Assembly (NCBI RefSeq): GCF_025118155.1
Contig: NW_026251400.1
Span: 434,001-498,000 of the forward strand
Reading direction: 5' to 3'
Source of the DNA: Cokeromyces recurvatus
Taxonomy: Eukaryota; Mucoromycota; Mucoromycetes; Mucorales; Mucoraceae
Length of the DNA stretch: 64,000 nt
Part shown: piece by piece, positions 49,889 to 63,453 of the stretch
Layout: each line of letters starts with the position of its first letter
Position numbering within the stretch: the first letter of the stretch is position 1
Notes under the pieces: model-generated
Databases searched by the model: none
The model's input: only the letters and a program-made list of their open reading frames with translations
What the model was told of the DNA's origin: nothing
Program-made: the position numbers and the translations under genes

Positions 49889-50423
49889 AGAAAAAGAAAA
49901 AGAAAAAGAAAAAGAAAAAGTAAAGTGATCGTAAGCTATTCAAGCAGTAAAAGTAAATATGTATTGTGTTGTAAATGGCCCATCTTCTTTAGTATACTGA
50001 TAGATATCTGAGGAAGGAGCAAGATCTTTGTAATTCAAATAGAATCTATTTCATTTGAATATAACTTCTTCTTTTTAAATATTTGTATACAAGATCAGAA
50101 AGAAATCATTGAATAATTTTCATTTTGTTGTTATACAGAATATATACTTTAAAAGTACACACACACACACATTCAATATTAAGTTATTGCTGACTCATCA
50201 TATGTAATAATCTATATTAAAGAAAACCTGGTATATTTCACTACATTCGTTGCGGGGCCAATACTTGGCCGTAGCATTAAATTCGTTCACAAAAAAAAAA
50301 AAAATTACTGCGCTACAAAAATTCTCATGCGCCGCAAAATCATTTTTTTTTAAAAAAAAAAGAAAAAAAGAAAACTCTTTTTAATCTTAAACAGCCTAAT
50401 TGCAAAAAAAAAAAAAAAAAGGA
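49771..50423. other. Intergenic region with AAAAG microsatellite
   Basis: Between the homeobox gene and REI1. A run of A followed by AAAAG and AAAAAG units spans about 49852-49921, and a CA repeat lies near 50158-50171. No gene is supported. Confidence 0.6.
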
Positions 50424-51898
50424 ATGTACAAATTGCACTCAGAGCATGTTCATCAAGCACAACGTGCAAATCCTTTGATGCCTAGAAACAATTTATTTAC
50501 TTGTTTGGCTTGCCAAGTCGCTTTTCAAACTACTGAACGTCAACGTGCTCATTATCGTACAGAGTAAAATACTATATTATTTTACTAAAAGTGAATTAGT
50601 CATGTTGAATCAACCTAATTTTTGTTTAGTTGGCATAAATACAACCTGAAAAGAAAGATTGCTCAACTTTCTCCTGTTACTGCGGAGCAATTTGCACAAA
50701 AAGTTCTAGGTAAATATATATATATATATATATCTTTAGCAATAGCTAGCTAGATCAAAATTTAATCGTGCTTCATTATAGCTCAACAAACCAAAGGCAA
50801 AGAAGAAGAAGAAAGAAGAGGACTTATTTATGAATGCATGATCTGCAGGTAAGAAAAAAAAAAAAACTTGGATGGTTTCTTCTTTCGGGGGACGTTTCAT
50901 TTTTTTTAACAAGTTGTTTAATAAAAATAGAAAATCCTATTCTTCTGAAAATGCATTCTCTAATCATCTTTTGTCAAAAAAACACAAGGATCTCGAATTT
51001 AATGCTGTCAATAAGCCTTTACCCTCACCCATCGTCACACATAAAAAGGAGATGACTTTATTCTCAGATACAGATGAAGATGTGACAGATACTGATTCTG
51101 TTCTTTCATCAACCATAGATCCTCATTTATATCATAATCGTTGTCTATTTTGTAATATGAACAATGGTGATTTTGAAACTAATCTTGAGCATATGAGTCT
51201 TGTTCATGGTTTCTTTTTACCTGATGTAGAATATTTAGAGGATGCACCTGGATTGATTCTTTATTTAGCAGAAAAGATTGATGATTGCATTTGTTTATAT
51301 TGTAATGGACGAGGTAAAGAATACAAGTCTCAAGATGCTGTTCGTAGACATATGGTATATAGATAGATAGATAGATATATGTATTCATGATTATATATTC
51401 TTACACTCAGTTTTTATATAGTTGGATAAAGGACATTGTAAGATGGCTTATGATGAATCAGAGAATCCCAATGATTTATTAAGATTTTATAATTTTGGCA
51501 CCATGTCAGAGGAGGATTTTGAAGCAGCCATAGTAGATCCTGTGGCTAATCAAGATGATGAGTTAATTTTGCAATCAGGTGAAAGAATAGGTCATCGACG
51601 ATTTATGAGATATTATAAACAAAAAATAAGAAAGTTAGAACATCAGCAACAAGATATGTTATCTATTACACAACAGGAAGAGCCCTTAGAAAAGAATACA
51701 TTTGAACCACGCAATAGAAAGGAACGACGTAGTGGCCATAGATTAGCTATTACAGATGGATTATCATCCAATCAAACTGAAAACAACATGCTACGTCGTT
51801 TGCCTGAATTTATCCAAAAGCAACACTATCAAAGACAGTCTTCTAAACGAGATAACTTGGTTGTAACAAGTAGAATGCGTAATCAAACACCTATTTAA
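50424..51898 (+). CDS. REI1: Zinc-finger ribosome biogenesis factor REI1 (ZNF622 type)
   Basis: REI1 acts in the cytoplasm in the last steps of 60S subunit maturation, helping release Arx1/Alb1. Two in-frame starts are possible: 50424 (MYKLHSEHVHQ) or 50478 (MPRNNLFTCLACQ). The second is nearer the family's usual short N-terminus. Zinc finger 1 is CLACQVAFQTTERQRAHYRT, continued after an intron by DWHKYNLKRKIAQLSPVTAE. The second finger, CMIC...KSYSSENAFSNHL, is split by a 74-base intron. The third is RCLFCNMNNGDFETNLEHMS with HGFFLPDVEYLEDAPGLILY, and the fourth CLYCNGRGKEYKSQDAVRRH followed by LDKGHCKMAYDE. The C-terminus has RNRKERRSGHRLAI and LRRLPEFIQKQHYQ. All are hallmark blocks. Five exons were traced. 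Confidence 0.92.
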
Positions 51899-52356
51899 AT
51901 TCCTATATGTGGTTTTGTATTATTACATTTTATAGAGTTTATATATTAGATGTAAAGAAAAAAAAATAAAGTATAGATGTCTATACCAGCTGATTCCTAA
52001 TAAACAAAGTAGATAAGAATTCTGTAGCGTATATGTATTTACATGTTGTTTTATTGATAAAATTCATAGAGAGAAATGTTCAAACATTGAATAATCTACT
52101 TTTAGTAGATAGTATTTAAAAGGAATAAAATTTAAGTCTGAAAAAAAAAAAAAAAAAAAATATGTACAAGAAAAAAAAAATTATTCAAATACATTTCTTT
52201 ATTTTCAATACATGTATTCATTTTTCATTTCATAATCTGCATTTCATCAAAGATAAGCATCATTTATAAAAGCTTTATTCTACTAAAAAAAAAAAACCCC
52301 CCAACAAAATTCATTTCATCGAATAATAATAAAAAAAAAAACGGACAAACTAATCA
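51899..52356. other. Intergenic region, REI1 to NUF2
   Basis: AT-rich, with an A run at about 52141-52160. No gene. It should contain the REI1 terminator region and the NUF2 promoter. Confidence 0.6.
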
Positions 52357-54170
52357 ATGATAAGATCTAATCGAACATCCATGATAGCTAATGCAAGTCA
52401 AGCATCTGAAGAGCATTATAATGTTCCTATTCTTACAACCAATAACATTGTAGACATTTTAGAATCACTAGGAATTATGGCTAATGAAGATGATTTTATA
52501 AGGCCTATAGGGTCACGTATTCGACAGATGTATCTACTCATCATTGAGATGGTCATGCCCTATAGATTAAAAGTCATTGATGAGAGAAGAGAAAAAATCA
52601 CTAGAGAATTTGAATCAGTCGTAAATATTAACCCACAGGGATCATCATCATCTTTAGCTCGCTCGCTTACTCACTCACTCACTCACTTACTCAAACTTTT
52701 TCTTCTTTTTTAGCCTTTAGCAGAAGAAATGATTGAATCATTACCCATTTATAAAGAGATCAAAACCTTATTAACTGAATTAAAATACAAAGATTTTAAA
52801 TTAACAGACGTTACAGCACCTACCTCAGACCGTATACGAAATATCTTTAGTACATTATTAGATTTTGTATTATTTAGAGACACAAAGATATCCGAATTTG
52901 ATGAGATTGCTAATAATGCTGTAAGAAGTAGTTTATAGATAAGTTGAATTATTATTATTATTAATGTGTGTGTATGTATGTATGGAAATACTATAGACTA
53001 GTTTAGCTTCAAAAGCAAAAGAAATGGTATTGGAATATAATGAGTTGCAGGCAACGTTTAGTAAAAAAGAAGAGGATAGAAAATCAGAACAGGAAGAGAT
53101 TAGTCGTTTAGAAAAATTAAATAATGAAATACATGGAGTTTTATTGGAGAAAAAAGTACAATACAGTAAAGCAGAAGAAGAAGCCAACAAAGCCAAGAAA
53201 CGGAAAGCAAAATGGCAAGAAGATTTTGTAAGAATACATTACCATTATTCATAATTATAGCATAGAAATAATGATTATTATTATTATTATTATTATAGAC
53301 GAATATATCATATGAAATGACGCAGAAATATAGACGTACTCAAGAATTAAATTATTTATTATCTATTGATATTGATACATTGTTAACTAATGTTACGGAT
53401 CTTCAAGAGCAATTAAACATGTATACAGATAATTATAACGAATTAAATAACAAGTTGGAGACTATTTCTAGTCATTTTATGCTTGTCAAATCAATGAGCA
53501 CTGTAAGCGATTTTATATATATATTTATATACATATCAAGAGTGGAACTAATACTCGATCATTCTTAGAATGTAGACAAGTGTCTAAAACTATTAAATAA
53601 CTTTATAAAGACAAGAGGTGAAGCAGTTCGTCATAAGAAAACAAACGATGCACTTCAAGTCGAGATTTCAGCCTTTGAGAAAATAGACAACGAACGTCGA
53701 TTAAAGCTAGAAGTAAGGAGATTTTAAAACAAGTCGACTCTATTTCATGTATAAAACCCTATTTACACATATTCTTTGTAACAGAGTATAAAACGTAATC
53801 TTGACTTTCAAAACTCAAGATTAGATAAATTAAAAAAACAACAAGAAAAGAAGAGACAGAGTATGGATGTCTATTTTCAAACCTATAATGAAAGAATGGT
53901 AGAAGTAGAAGGGGAAATAAAAGAGAAAGAAAGTGTAATACAAGAACATGAAAGAAACATTTTAAAGACTCAAGAAGAGGTAAAGAAAAAAAAAACCAAG
54001 TCTTCTTATTTTAACTCAATTTTAACTGCTTTTAATTATACATATTCAAGATGAAAATGTTATCATTAAGACATAAGAATGAAATAGATAATTTAATGTT
54101 TAAGCTTGAACCTGTTATTGTTTATATCAAAAGAACACAAGAACAATTACATAATTTAAGTCCTTCTTAA
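52357..54170 (+). CDS. NUF2: Kinetochore protein NUF2
   Basis: NUF2 pairs with NDC80/HEC1 in the Ndc80 complex that couples kinetochores to microtubules. The start MIRSNRTSMIANASQASEEH is followed by a calponin-homology head: PILTTNNIVDILESLGIMAN, then PLAEEMIESLPIYKEIKTLL and RNIFSTLLDFVLFRDTKISE. The rest is coiled coil (ELQATFSKKEEDRKSEQEEI, TQKYRRTQELNYLLSIDIDT, LDKLKKQQEKKRQSMDVYFQ). About seven small exons have short introns, including one with a CTCA/CTTA repeat (about 52665-52692). The last exon ends TQEQLHNLSPS at 54170. The C-terminal coiled coil is shorter than in vertebrates. The stop lies 45 bases from the convergent alpha-tubulin stop. The NDC80 partner is not in the window. Confidence 0.87.
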
Positions 54171-54215
54171 ACAAATAAAATTTTATTTATTTTCCCATTC
54201 TTTTATTTATTTATT

Positions 54216-55711
54216 TTAATATTCTTCAGCATCTTCAATTTCGGAATCACCAAGGGAGTCAGAACCAACTTCCTCATAATCCTTTTCAAGGGCAGCCAAA
54301 TCTTCACGAGCTTCAGAGAATTCACCTTCTTCCATACCTTCACCAACATACCAATGAACGAAAGCACGCTTGGCATACATCAAATCAAACTTGTGATCAA
54401 GACGTGCCCAAGCTTCAGCAATGGCAGTTGTGTTAGACAACATACAAAGAGCACGTTGAACGGTGGCAAGATCACCACCAGGGACAGCAGCAGGGGCACG
54501 ACAGTTAATACCCACCTTGAAACCAGTAGGACACCAATCTACGAATTGAATAGTACGCTTGGTCTTGATGGTTGAAATAGCAGCGTTTGTGTCCTTAGGG
54601 ACGACATCACCACGATACAATAAACAACAAGACATGTATTTACCATGACGTGGGTCACACTTAACCATTTGATTGTTAGGTTCGAAACAAGCATTGGTAA
54701 TTTCTTGAACAGAGAGTTGTTCATGATAAGCCTTGGCAGAAGAAATGATAGGTGCATAAGTAACCAAGGGGAAGTGAATACGAGGATAAGGAACCAAGTT
54801 GGTTTGGAATTCATTCAAATCGACATTCAAAGAACCATCAAAACGTAAAGAAGCAGTAATAGAAGAGACAACTTGAGCAATCAAACGGTTCAAGTTGGTA
54901 TAAGAGGGACGCTCAATATCCAAATTACGACGACAGATATCATAGATAGCTTCATTATCCACCATGAAAGAGACATCAGAGTGTTCCAATGTAGTGTGAG
55001 TAGTCAAGATAGAGTTGTAAGGTTCAACAACAGAGGTAGCAACTTGAGGTGCAGGGTAAATTGAGAACTCAAGTTTGGATTTTTTACCATAATCAACGGA
55101 CAAACGTTCCATCAACAAGGCACCAAAACCAGAACCGGTACCACCACCAAAGGAGTGGAAGACCAAGAAACCTTGAAGACCAGTACAGTTATCGGCCAAT
55201 TTACGAATACGATCCAAAACGGAATCAACCAATTCTTTACCAACAGTGTAATGACCACGAGCGTAATTGTTAGCAGCATCTTCCTTACCAGTAATCAATT
55301 GTTCTATTTTTTTTTTCAGAGAAAAAGAAAGAGGGGGGAGGTTATTAAGGAAAGAAAAAAAAAAGGGGGATGAAGGGAAAGGGAAATTATTGGGAGTAAA
55401 ACAAATAAAAAAAAAAATAAAATAAAATAAAAATGATGAATGAACTTACCAGGATGGAACAAGTTATGATAAGGACCAGTACGAACTTCATCAACGACAG
55501 TAGGTTCTAAATCTACCATAACAGTACGAGGAACATGCTTACCAGCACTAGTTTCACTAAAGAAGGTATCGAAAGAGTTGTCACCAGTATTGAGTTCATC
55601 GGGAATACAACCATCAGGTTGAATACCATGTTCAAGACAATAAAGTTCCCAACAGGCATTACCAATTTGGACACCAGCTTGACCAACGTGAATTGAAATA
55701 ACTTCTCTCAT
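54216..55711 (-). CDS. TUB1: Alpha-tubulin
   Basis: This is the microtubule subunit that pairs with beta-tubulin. Exon 1 (55711-55451) starts [20 protein letters not shown], which is alpha- and not beta-tubulin (beta begins MREIVHLQ). It joins at [16 protein letters not shown] over an intron (55450 to about 55303, GTAAGT donor). The nucleotide-binding motif GGGTGSGFG is intact. [20 protein letters not shown], the alpha-type [14 protein letters not shown] stretch and the C-terminus [13 protein letters not shown] are present. The final EEY fits detyrosination cycling and CAP-Gly binding. About 447 residues, the standard length. GC-rich codon use points to high expression. The gene is tail-to-tail with NUF2. 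Confidence 0.97.
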
Positions 55712-56688
55712 TTTTGTTTAATAAAAAAAAATAAAGGGGGTTTAACAAGTTGTTTTATTCTAAAGTTAAGGAAGAATAAACCAACAAAAATTAAAGGTTT
55801 AGTTGAAAAAAAAAAAAAGAAACTGAGGGGATAATTTAAGAAAAAATTATTTTTATAAGGTTAAAAAAAAAAAAAATCTCAATTAATTATATTTAATAAA
55901 CGCACCAATCAAATCGTTATTAAATTAAAACACGAGGAACAACAGAAGTCTGAATTATATGAATAAAATAAAATGTTAACATTGCTAAACCTATCAAAAA
56001 CGGTTAAATATGTATAACAGTGGAAGACATCTCTCCTTTGTTCATTTTATATACTAAGAATGATTTTATCAGATCATATATTTTATTAGGATATAAAAAA
56101 CCATCCTTTCTCTCGTAGTTAAAAATTGAAAGCAGTTGCAACATTAATAAAGTATTTATATATTTGAAAATAAATAAATAAATAAATAAATAAAAGGCAA
56201 CTATTATTCATAGTCCTCATGCTTACTTGATCTTACGATATTTATATTCTTTCGTAAATAGTGACCAAAGAGAACCTTTACTATATATGTAAATACGGTC
56301 CTATTCTATCCTTCCTTCCATCTATGTATGCTTCAAACAACTACACTTCTTAGATACGATGAGGTCGATGGCACTAAAGTCTTGTCTATTAGGTTATTTC
56401 ACTATTTACTTATTTTAGTGACTCTTTTTTACTCATCTTCACAACTTATTCTGGTGTCCCTCATTGATGATTATATCACTTTACTAGTTAGAGGAGAATG
56501 ACTTACCCTCATATTATTGGTATTAGCCATTTTTGTATGCTGACTTTAAATGTCACATACTTGTGTCGTCTTTTTTTTTTATTTTATTTTTCACAAGCAT
56601 GATTTCTTATTTTATTTTTTTTCATTCTTTTCTGTACATTGTTTTTATGATATCTAATTCACCATTACCCAATATATCTCAATGCTCC
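55712..56688. other. Promoter side of alpha-tubulin and upstream of a small gene
   Basis: No gene with support. A runs occur near 55806-55819 and 55863-55876, and AAAT units near 56166-56193. The hydrophobic frame starting at 56533 extends the small gene upstream but reads as AT/T-rich chance sequence. Confidence 0.5.
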
Positions 56689-57063
56689 ATGGCTAGTATC
56701 TTTCAAGAAATGTTCAGTAAAAGTTTTAAATCATACAAATCAATAAAAGATAATCATCATAATGAAGAAGAAGGAAGCGATTTTAAACGATTGATCCAAA
56801 AACACAAGAAATTAAGCAGCAGCAGTAGCAGCAGCAGCAGCCAATCTTTGATAAAAGTAGAACACAAAAAAGGTGAATACCATCAAGATTCACCAGACTT
56901 TAGACCCATTGTGTATTTGAATAATACAACAAGCCAGCAACGTACAACTTTTGTTAGTTCTCTATATAATTACTTTTTTCAACATGAAGATAGATACTTT
57001 AATCATGACCGAGAAGAGCTTAGTAAAGATATCTTTCCAACCGGACATAAACAAACATATTGA
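56689..57063 (+). CDS. Small hypothetical protein
   Basis: An intron-free frame starting at the ATG at 56689 gives 124 residues: MASIFQEMFSKSFKSYKSIK, a poly-Ser run (AGC codons, about 56815-56840), then QDSPDFRPIVYLNNTTSQQR and SSLYNYFFQHEDRYFNHDRE, ending FPTGHKQTY. The frame extends upstream to 56533, but that part is T-rich. Base composition is more gene-like than the flanks. No family was recognised. It could also be an exon of a larger gene or a chance frame. Confidence 0.4.
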   Translation: MASIFQEMFSKSFKSYKSIKDNHHNEEEGSDFKRLIQKHKKLSSSSSSSSSQSLIKVEHKKGEYHQDSPDFRPIVYLNNTTSQQRTTFVSSLYNYFFQHEDRYFNHDREELSKDIFPTGHKQTY

Positions 57064-57824
57064 AGAATATCCTTATTTTATTTTGTATATTAAATAAACT
57101 GTAAGAAAATAAAATAAAAATTTAGATATTAAGCGTGTATAACTATTTATTTCCCTTTTTTTTCTTTTCCATCTTAAACAGGTCTATTATATGCATAATG
57201 ATTGTATATCATTTTTTTTTATAAATAGTTTGATGTTAAATATACTATTTGAAACTTATATTTTTAACTGTTTATACTTCTTTAAAAGTAGTAAATTTCC
57301 ATATATTATTAAAAAAAAAAAGAAAAAGAAAAAGAATCCAAGGTAATAATCTTATTATTCACCAAGACATGTAAATGTACACATATATTTGCTCCTATGT
57401 AATAAGGAAAAAGGGTTTATATGAATTCTATTATATAATCAAAAAAAAGAGCATATAAATATAATACGTGTTATAAAATCCGCTATATGCTATACATAAT
57501 AGCTGCTGCTAGAGATATTTGCATACATAAATGTATGTGTATATATTTATAGAAAAACTTACTACTAAAATAATAATTCGATTTATTTACTCCTTTTTTT
57601 TTTTAATTTCGTTACACTGTTATGCATATTTGCATATGTATATAAACATATTTATTATATATTAGCTACGCGTCGAATAAAAAAAAAAAAAAATAGAGGC
57701 ATTTTTATATACACGTCATATAATCAAGCTTCTTTATTTTTAACCTCATCTGTAAAGTATATGCATAGTTATATATAAGTATGTATGTATGTATCTATAC
57801 CTTCCTTCTCATTCTTACTATTTA
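57064..57824. other. AT-rich intergenic DNA
   Basis: Convergent intergenic region between the small hypothetical gene and the tau-like gene. Only AT-rich and A-run sequence was seen, with no frame of interest. Confidence 0.6.
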
Positions 57825-59090
57825 TCATAGAACTTGGGAAATAGAACTTGTAGGAGAAGCTAATACTAAAGTATCTTTCAAATGGTGAATATCTTCATCA
57901 CTCGAGGTCTTTGAAGTAGATGCATTTGTTTCTTTCATAGAAATAGGGGAAATCATATTTGTATTATCATCATTTGTACTACTAGTATCTGTTCTATTAT
58001 TGCGTATTTTCTTTTTAAAAGTACGAGTACTACTACCAGCATCTATACGAGGACTTGAAGTTTCCTTGAATTTTAGCTTTTCATTATAAATCATGATATC
58101 ACCTCCTCTAGGCTTATGTTTAACATTATCTAATGATCTAACCTTCGATTTGATCTCCTTTGATTTAATAAAGGACGCTTTATCATCATATATCTTCACT
58201 TCTCCTCCTCCTGGCTTATGTCTTATATTGTCCTTTGAACCCACCTTTGAACAAATCTGTTTGGATTTAATAAACGCTGCTTTGTCATCGAAAATCATTA
58301 CTTGTCCACCTCCTGATTTATGTTTCACATTCTCCATTGACCCAACTTTTGATGTTGCCTTTGTTTCAATACGTTGTTTGAGAATCGTCACTCTCTCATC
58401 AAAGATCTTTTTTCTCGTACCACCTGTTGGCTTATAATTTATGTTTTCAAATGAACCAATCTTAGACTTCACATGACTACTTGATGAGTTTACATGTATA
58501 TTATTAGTAATTAGGAAGAAGAGGAGTAGAGGAGAGGGGAGGGTAAATAAGTATAATATATACATGTATTTATTTACACTAACACATTTTTTTTTTTTTA
58601 CCTAAAATCAGTTTTAGCAGAAACAGGTGGAGGTGGAGATGCCATAAGGGTTCTACGAGTAACATAACTACTAACTGAGGGTCTTGAATGGAGTGGGTTT
58701 TGTGTAATTGCAGTTGTAGGAGAAGAAGGGGAGGAATCTAAATAAAATAAAATATGAATTAAAACTCAGGCATAATAATAAAATGATTGGCTTTTTTGGG
58801 CGCCATTATTTCAAGACTTCAAAATAAATAAATAAATTACCTGCAATCTCCTCCTCCTCCTCCTTCTTCTTCTTTTTTATATCATTCTTTTGACTTTTCT
58901 CAATGATCTCTGATGAATTAGAAGATCCCTTCTTTTTCGTCGTATTTTTCATTTTGAGGACTGAGTTATGATGTGTAGTCTCTGAAGAGGATAGAGAACC
59001 TTTACGTATCGTTGTGGGCGTCATTTTCAATTCAATGCTTGATTTGCGTGGATTTACTTTTAGTGTTGCTGTTGTAGTCAATGGAACCAT
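57825..59090 (-). CDS. Tau/MAP-type microtubule-binding repeat protein
   Basis: Three exons give about 350 residues. Exon 1 (59090 to about 58842) starts MVPLTTTATLKVNPRKSSIE, is Ser/Thr/Lys-rich and ends in poly-K/E. Exon 2 (about 58740-58602) has PSVSSYVTRRTLMASPPPPV. Exon 3 (about 58475-57825) holds four repeats of about 30-35 residues: KIGSFENINYKPTGGTRKKI, KVGSMENVKHKSGGGQVMIF, KVGSKDNIRHKPGGGEVKIY and KVRSLDNVKHKPRGGDIMIY, with flanks such as DDKAAFIKSK and LKFKETSS. The consensus KxGSxxNxxHxPGGG is that of the tubulin-binding repeats of tau, MAP2 and MAP4. The tail is Ser/Thr-rich and probably disordered. The gene lies about 2 kb from alpha-tubulin. Microtubule binding is inferred from the repeats and not shown. 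Confidence 0.88.
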
Positions 59091-59379
59091 ATTAATAGAA
59101 TGTATACAAAAAAATAAAATTTATAAAAGAAAACAAACAAAAAAAAAAAAAAAAAAAAAGAGAAAGAAAGGCAAAAAATATATAAATTTTATACAGCAAC
59201 AAAACAACAATAGAGTGTGCTACAAAATTTCCCTTGATTTTTTTTTTCTTTTTGTTACTTTTTTTAATTCACGTGGATTTCGGTTATTAAAGACACGATT
59301 CGTGTGTAAAGCAAACAGGAAGGCTCTTTTTTATTTATTTCTTATGGTATTTAGAAAGTATCATGTTTTTATAACAAAG

Positions 59380-61622
<2,243 letters not shown>

Positions 61623-63050
61623 ATTTATATGTATAATATTCTTTTTTTTTTTAAGAAAAAAAAAGCAAAAAAAAAAAAAAAAAGAAAAAGTATCAAAAAA
61701 AATAAGAACGATCTTCTATCTGCCTAAGTCAAGCGTTTCGGTTTCGTACCAATTTCAGTGAATATGTGTGTGTTTGTAGTAGTCGTTGTTCAAAAACGTC
61801 ACGACTTTAAAAATAATCGGGTATTCAAAAAAAAAAAAAAAAAAAAAAAAAAAGAAAAATATCACAACAACATGCCAATTTGCATAGTACTTTTAAAGTA
61901 TACTTTTTTTATACAGTGAAAAAGGATCCAAGTTCGTTGACTTATTCTTCTCAGTTCGCTCTCCCCAAAATCCATAATACGCTTTTTTTTTAAATATGTA
62001 TATTTATCTCCAAGCTAGAATAGCTGAAGCTGCTAAAATGATTGCTAATCAAGATACTCTGGTTGTCTTCCTCCTGTTAGTCTTATCTTGAAAGAATGGA
62101 GTATTATCATGCTGCTTGGAAATTTTAGTCCTTAAAATGGTTTATGTTATTGTGCAAGATTAATTATATAAAAATGAAATAAATTAAACAAGTGTATATA
62201 TTTTGATCGACTGTGTCGAAAGGATTGGATTTAGATAGTTCATTGGAGATGGCAGAGACCACGTAAGTCAGTACTTGAGTATCGATCGATTCATAGTCCT
62301 GATATTAGAGCAACTCAGTCTGTTTAGTATGCTCTTAAGCAATCAGTAAATGTATAATAGTTAAAAATTTGTTCCGTTGACAATTTGCGAAAGGTTTTGC
62401 TAAAGGAGTGTGAGCGAATTAGTGTTGAGTATGCAAAAAGTTTAGTGAAATGTATAAAGGTCCGCTGCTAGAGAGTAATTTATGAGAACGGCGGTTTAAC
62501 TAAGTATTAAATACACCTTTTTTTTTTAATGAAGCTATATAATAGACATACAAAACATCCTTCTTTTTCAAAAAAAAAAAAGGTTTCATCGTATATATGG
62601 AAAGAGCTACTGCTATAGTAAGTTTATACATATCCTTTCAGGGCTTTTTCTTATTCAAAAATAAGTTGGCGATTCTTCATTATCGGCCACTAGCCTTAAG
62701 AGTATGTTTTCTTCTCTGGATTCAAGGAAGAAGAAAAAAAAAGACTTAAATTATATTACTACCTTTCCTTAATATCTAAAAGTTTTCTAAAAATGCAAGA
62801 CACTAGGATATGCTCCATACTATTTTACTTAAAGCAAAGTCAACCGAAGAACAGTTAATGAAAACATTATAAGAAAAGTATTCGTACTTTATTTCTAAAT
62901 TTAAAATTACAGTTGATAATATTTAAGGGCCCCTGAGTTATATTTTTTGATTGAAGCATTTAATAAAGAAGAGAGCTTCACAATCTCATTTGATGTGAGA
63001 CCGAATGTAGGATTTTTGCCTATATTGTCCTGAATTTTAACCAATATCAC
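61623..63050. other. Promoter side of VMA2 and gene-poor DNA
   Basis: An A run at about 61828-61853 and AT-rich sequence. A short plus frame at about 62005-62090 (ARIAEAAKMIANQDTLVVFL) ends at a stop and is not a clear gene. Nothing else is recognised up to the inverted-repeat element at 63053. Confidence 0.5.
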
Positions 63051-63052
63051 TA

Positions 63053-63379
63053 TGGCGGAAATTATGGTAAAGGAGGAAAAATTGGTAGAAAAGCTACCAA
63101 TTTTTTTTGAACCAGCTAATCATATCTAAGGAAGGGTGCATCCTAGATGGCTAGCAATGGTGAGATGTTTTTTAAATCCCTAGAATCAAGCCTAGAAGCA
63201 ACTAGAGGAATAGTAAAAGGTATATAGATTATTTTTATATGTTTGGATGTCTTTTTATTCCCTTCATTTAAGCCATAAACTTCATTTTAGAATTATGATT
63301 TTTAATTTTTTACGAAAAAAAAAAAAAAAAATTGGTAACAGCTACCAAATTGGTATATTAGCTACCATATTTCAGCGCT
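63053..63379. mobile_element. Element with inverted terminal repeats containing hairpins
   Basis: Left arm 63053-63110 has TGGCGGAAATTATGGTAA then AAAATTGGTAG and CTACCAATTTT, a near-perfect hairpin with AAAAG as loop (63078-63104). Right arm 63315-63379, reverse complemented, has GCGCTGAAATATGGTAG, then AATTTGGTAG and TTACCAATTTTTTT. The arms therefore match in order and spacing, at perhaps 70 percent by eye. About 205 bases lie between them without a gene. This resembles a decayed non-autonomous DNA transposon. Confidence 0.55.
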
Positions 63380-63453
63380 TGAATTTCTGTTAGAGCTAAA
63401 ACGGGCTTCTAATTTTTTACTTGAATTTTTTATTTTATTTGGAGCTTAATAGT

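Noticed and set aside
54354..55373. Plus frames over alpha-tubulin
   Set aside because: Antisense shadows of a highly conserved gene.
54216..55711. Beta-tubulin
   Set aside because: The N-terminus [15 protein letters not shown] and C-terminal EEY are alpha-type; beta would start MREIVHLQ.
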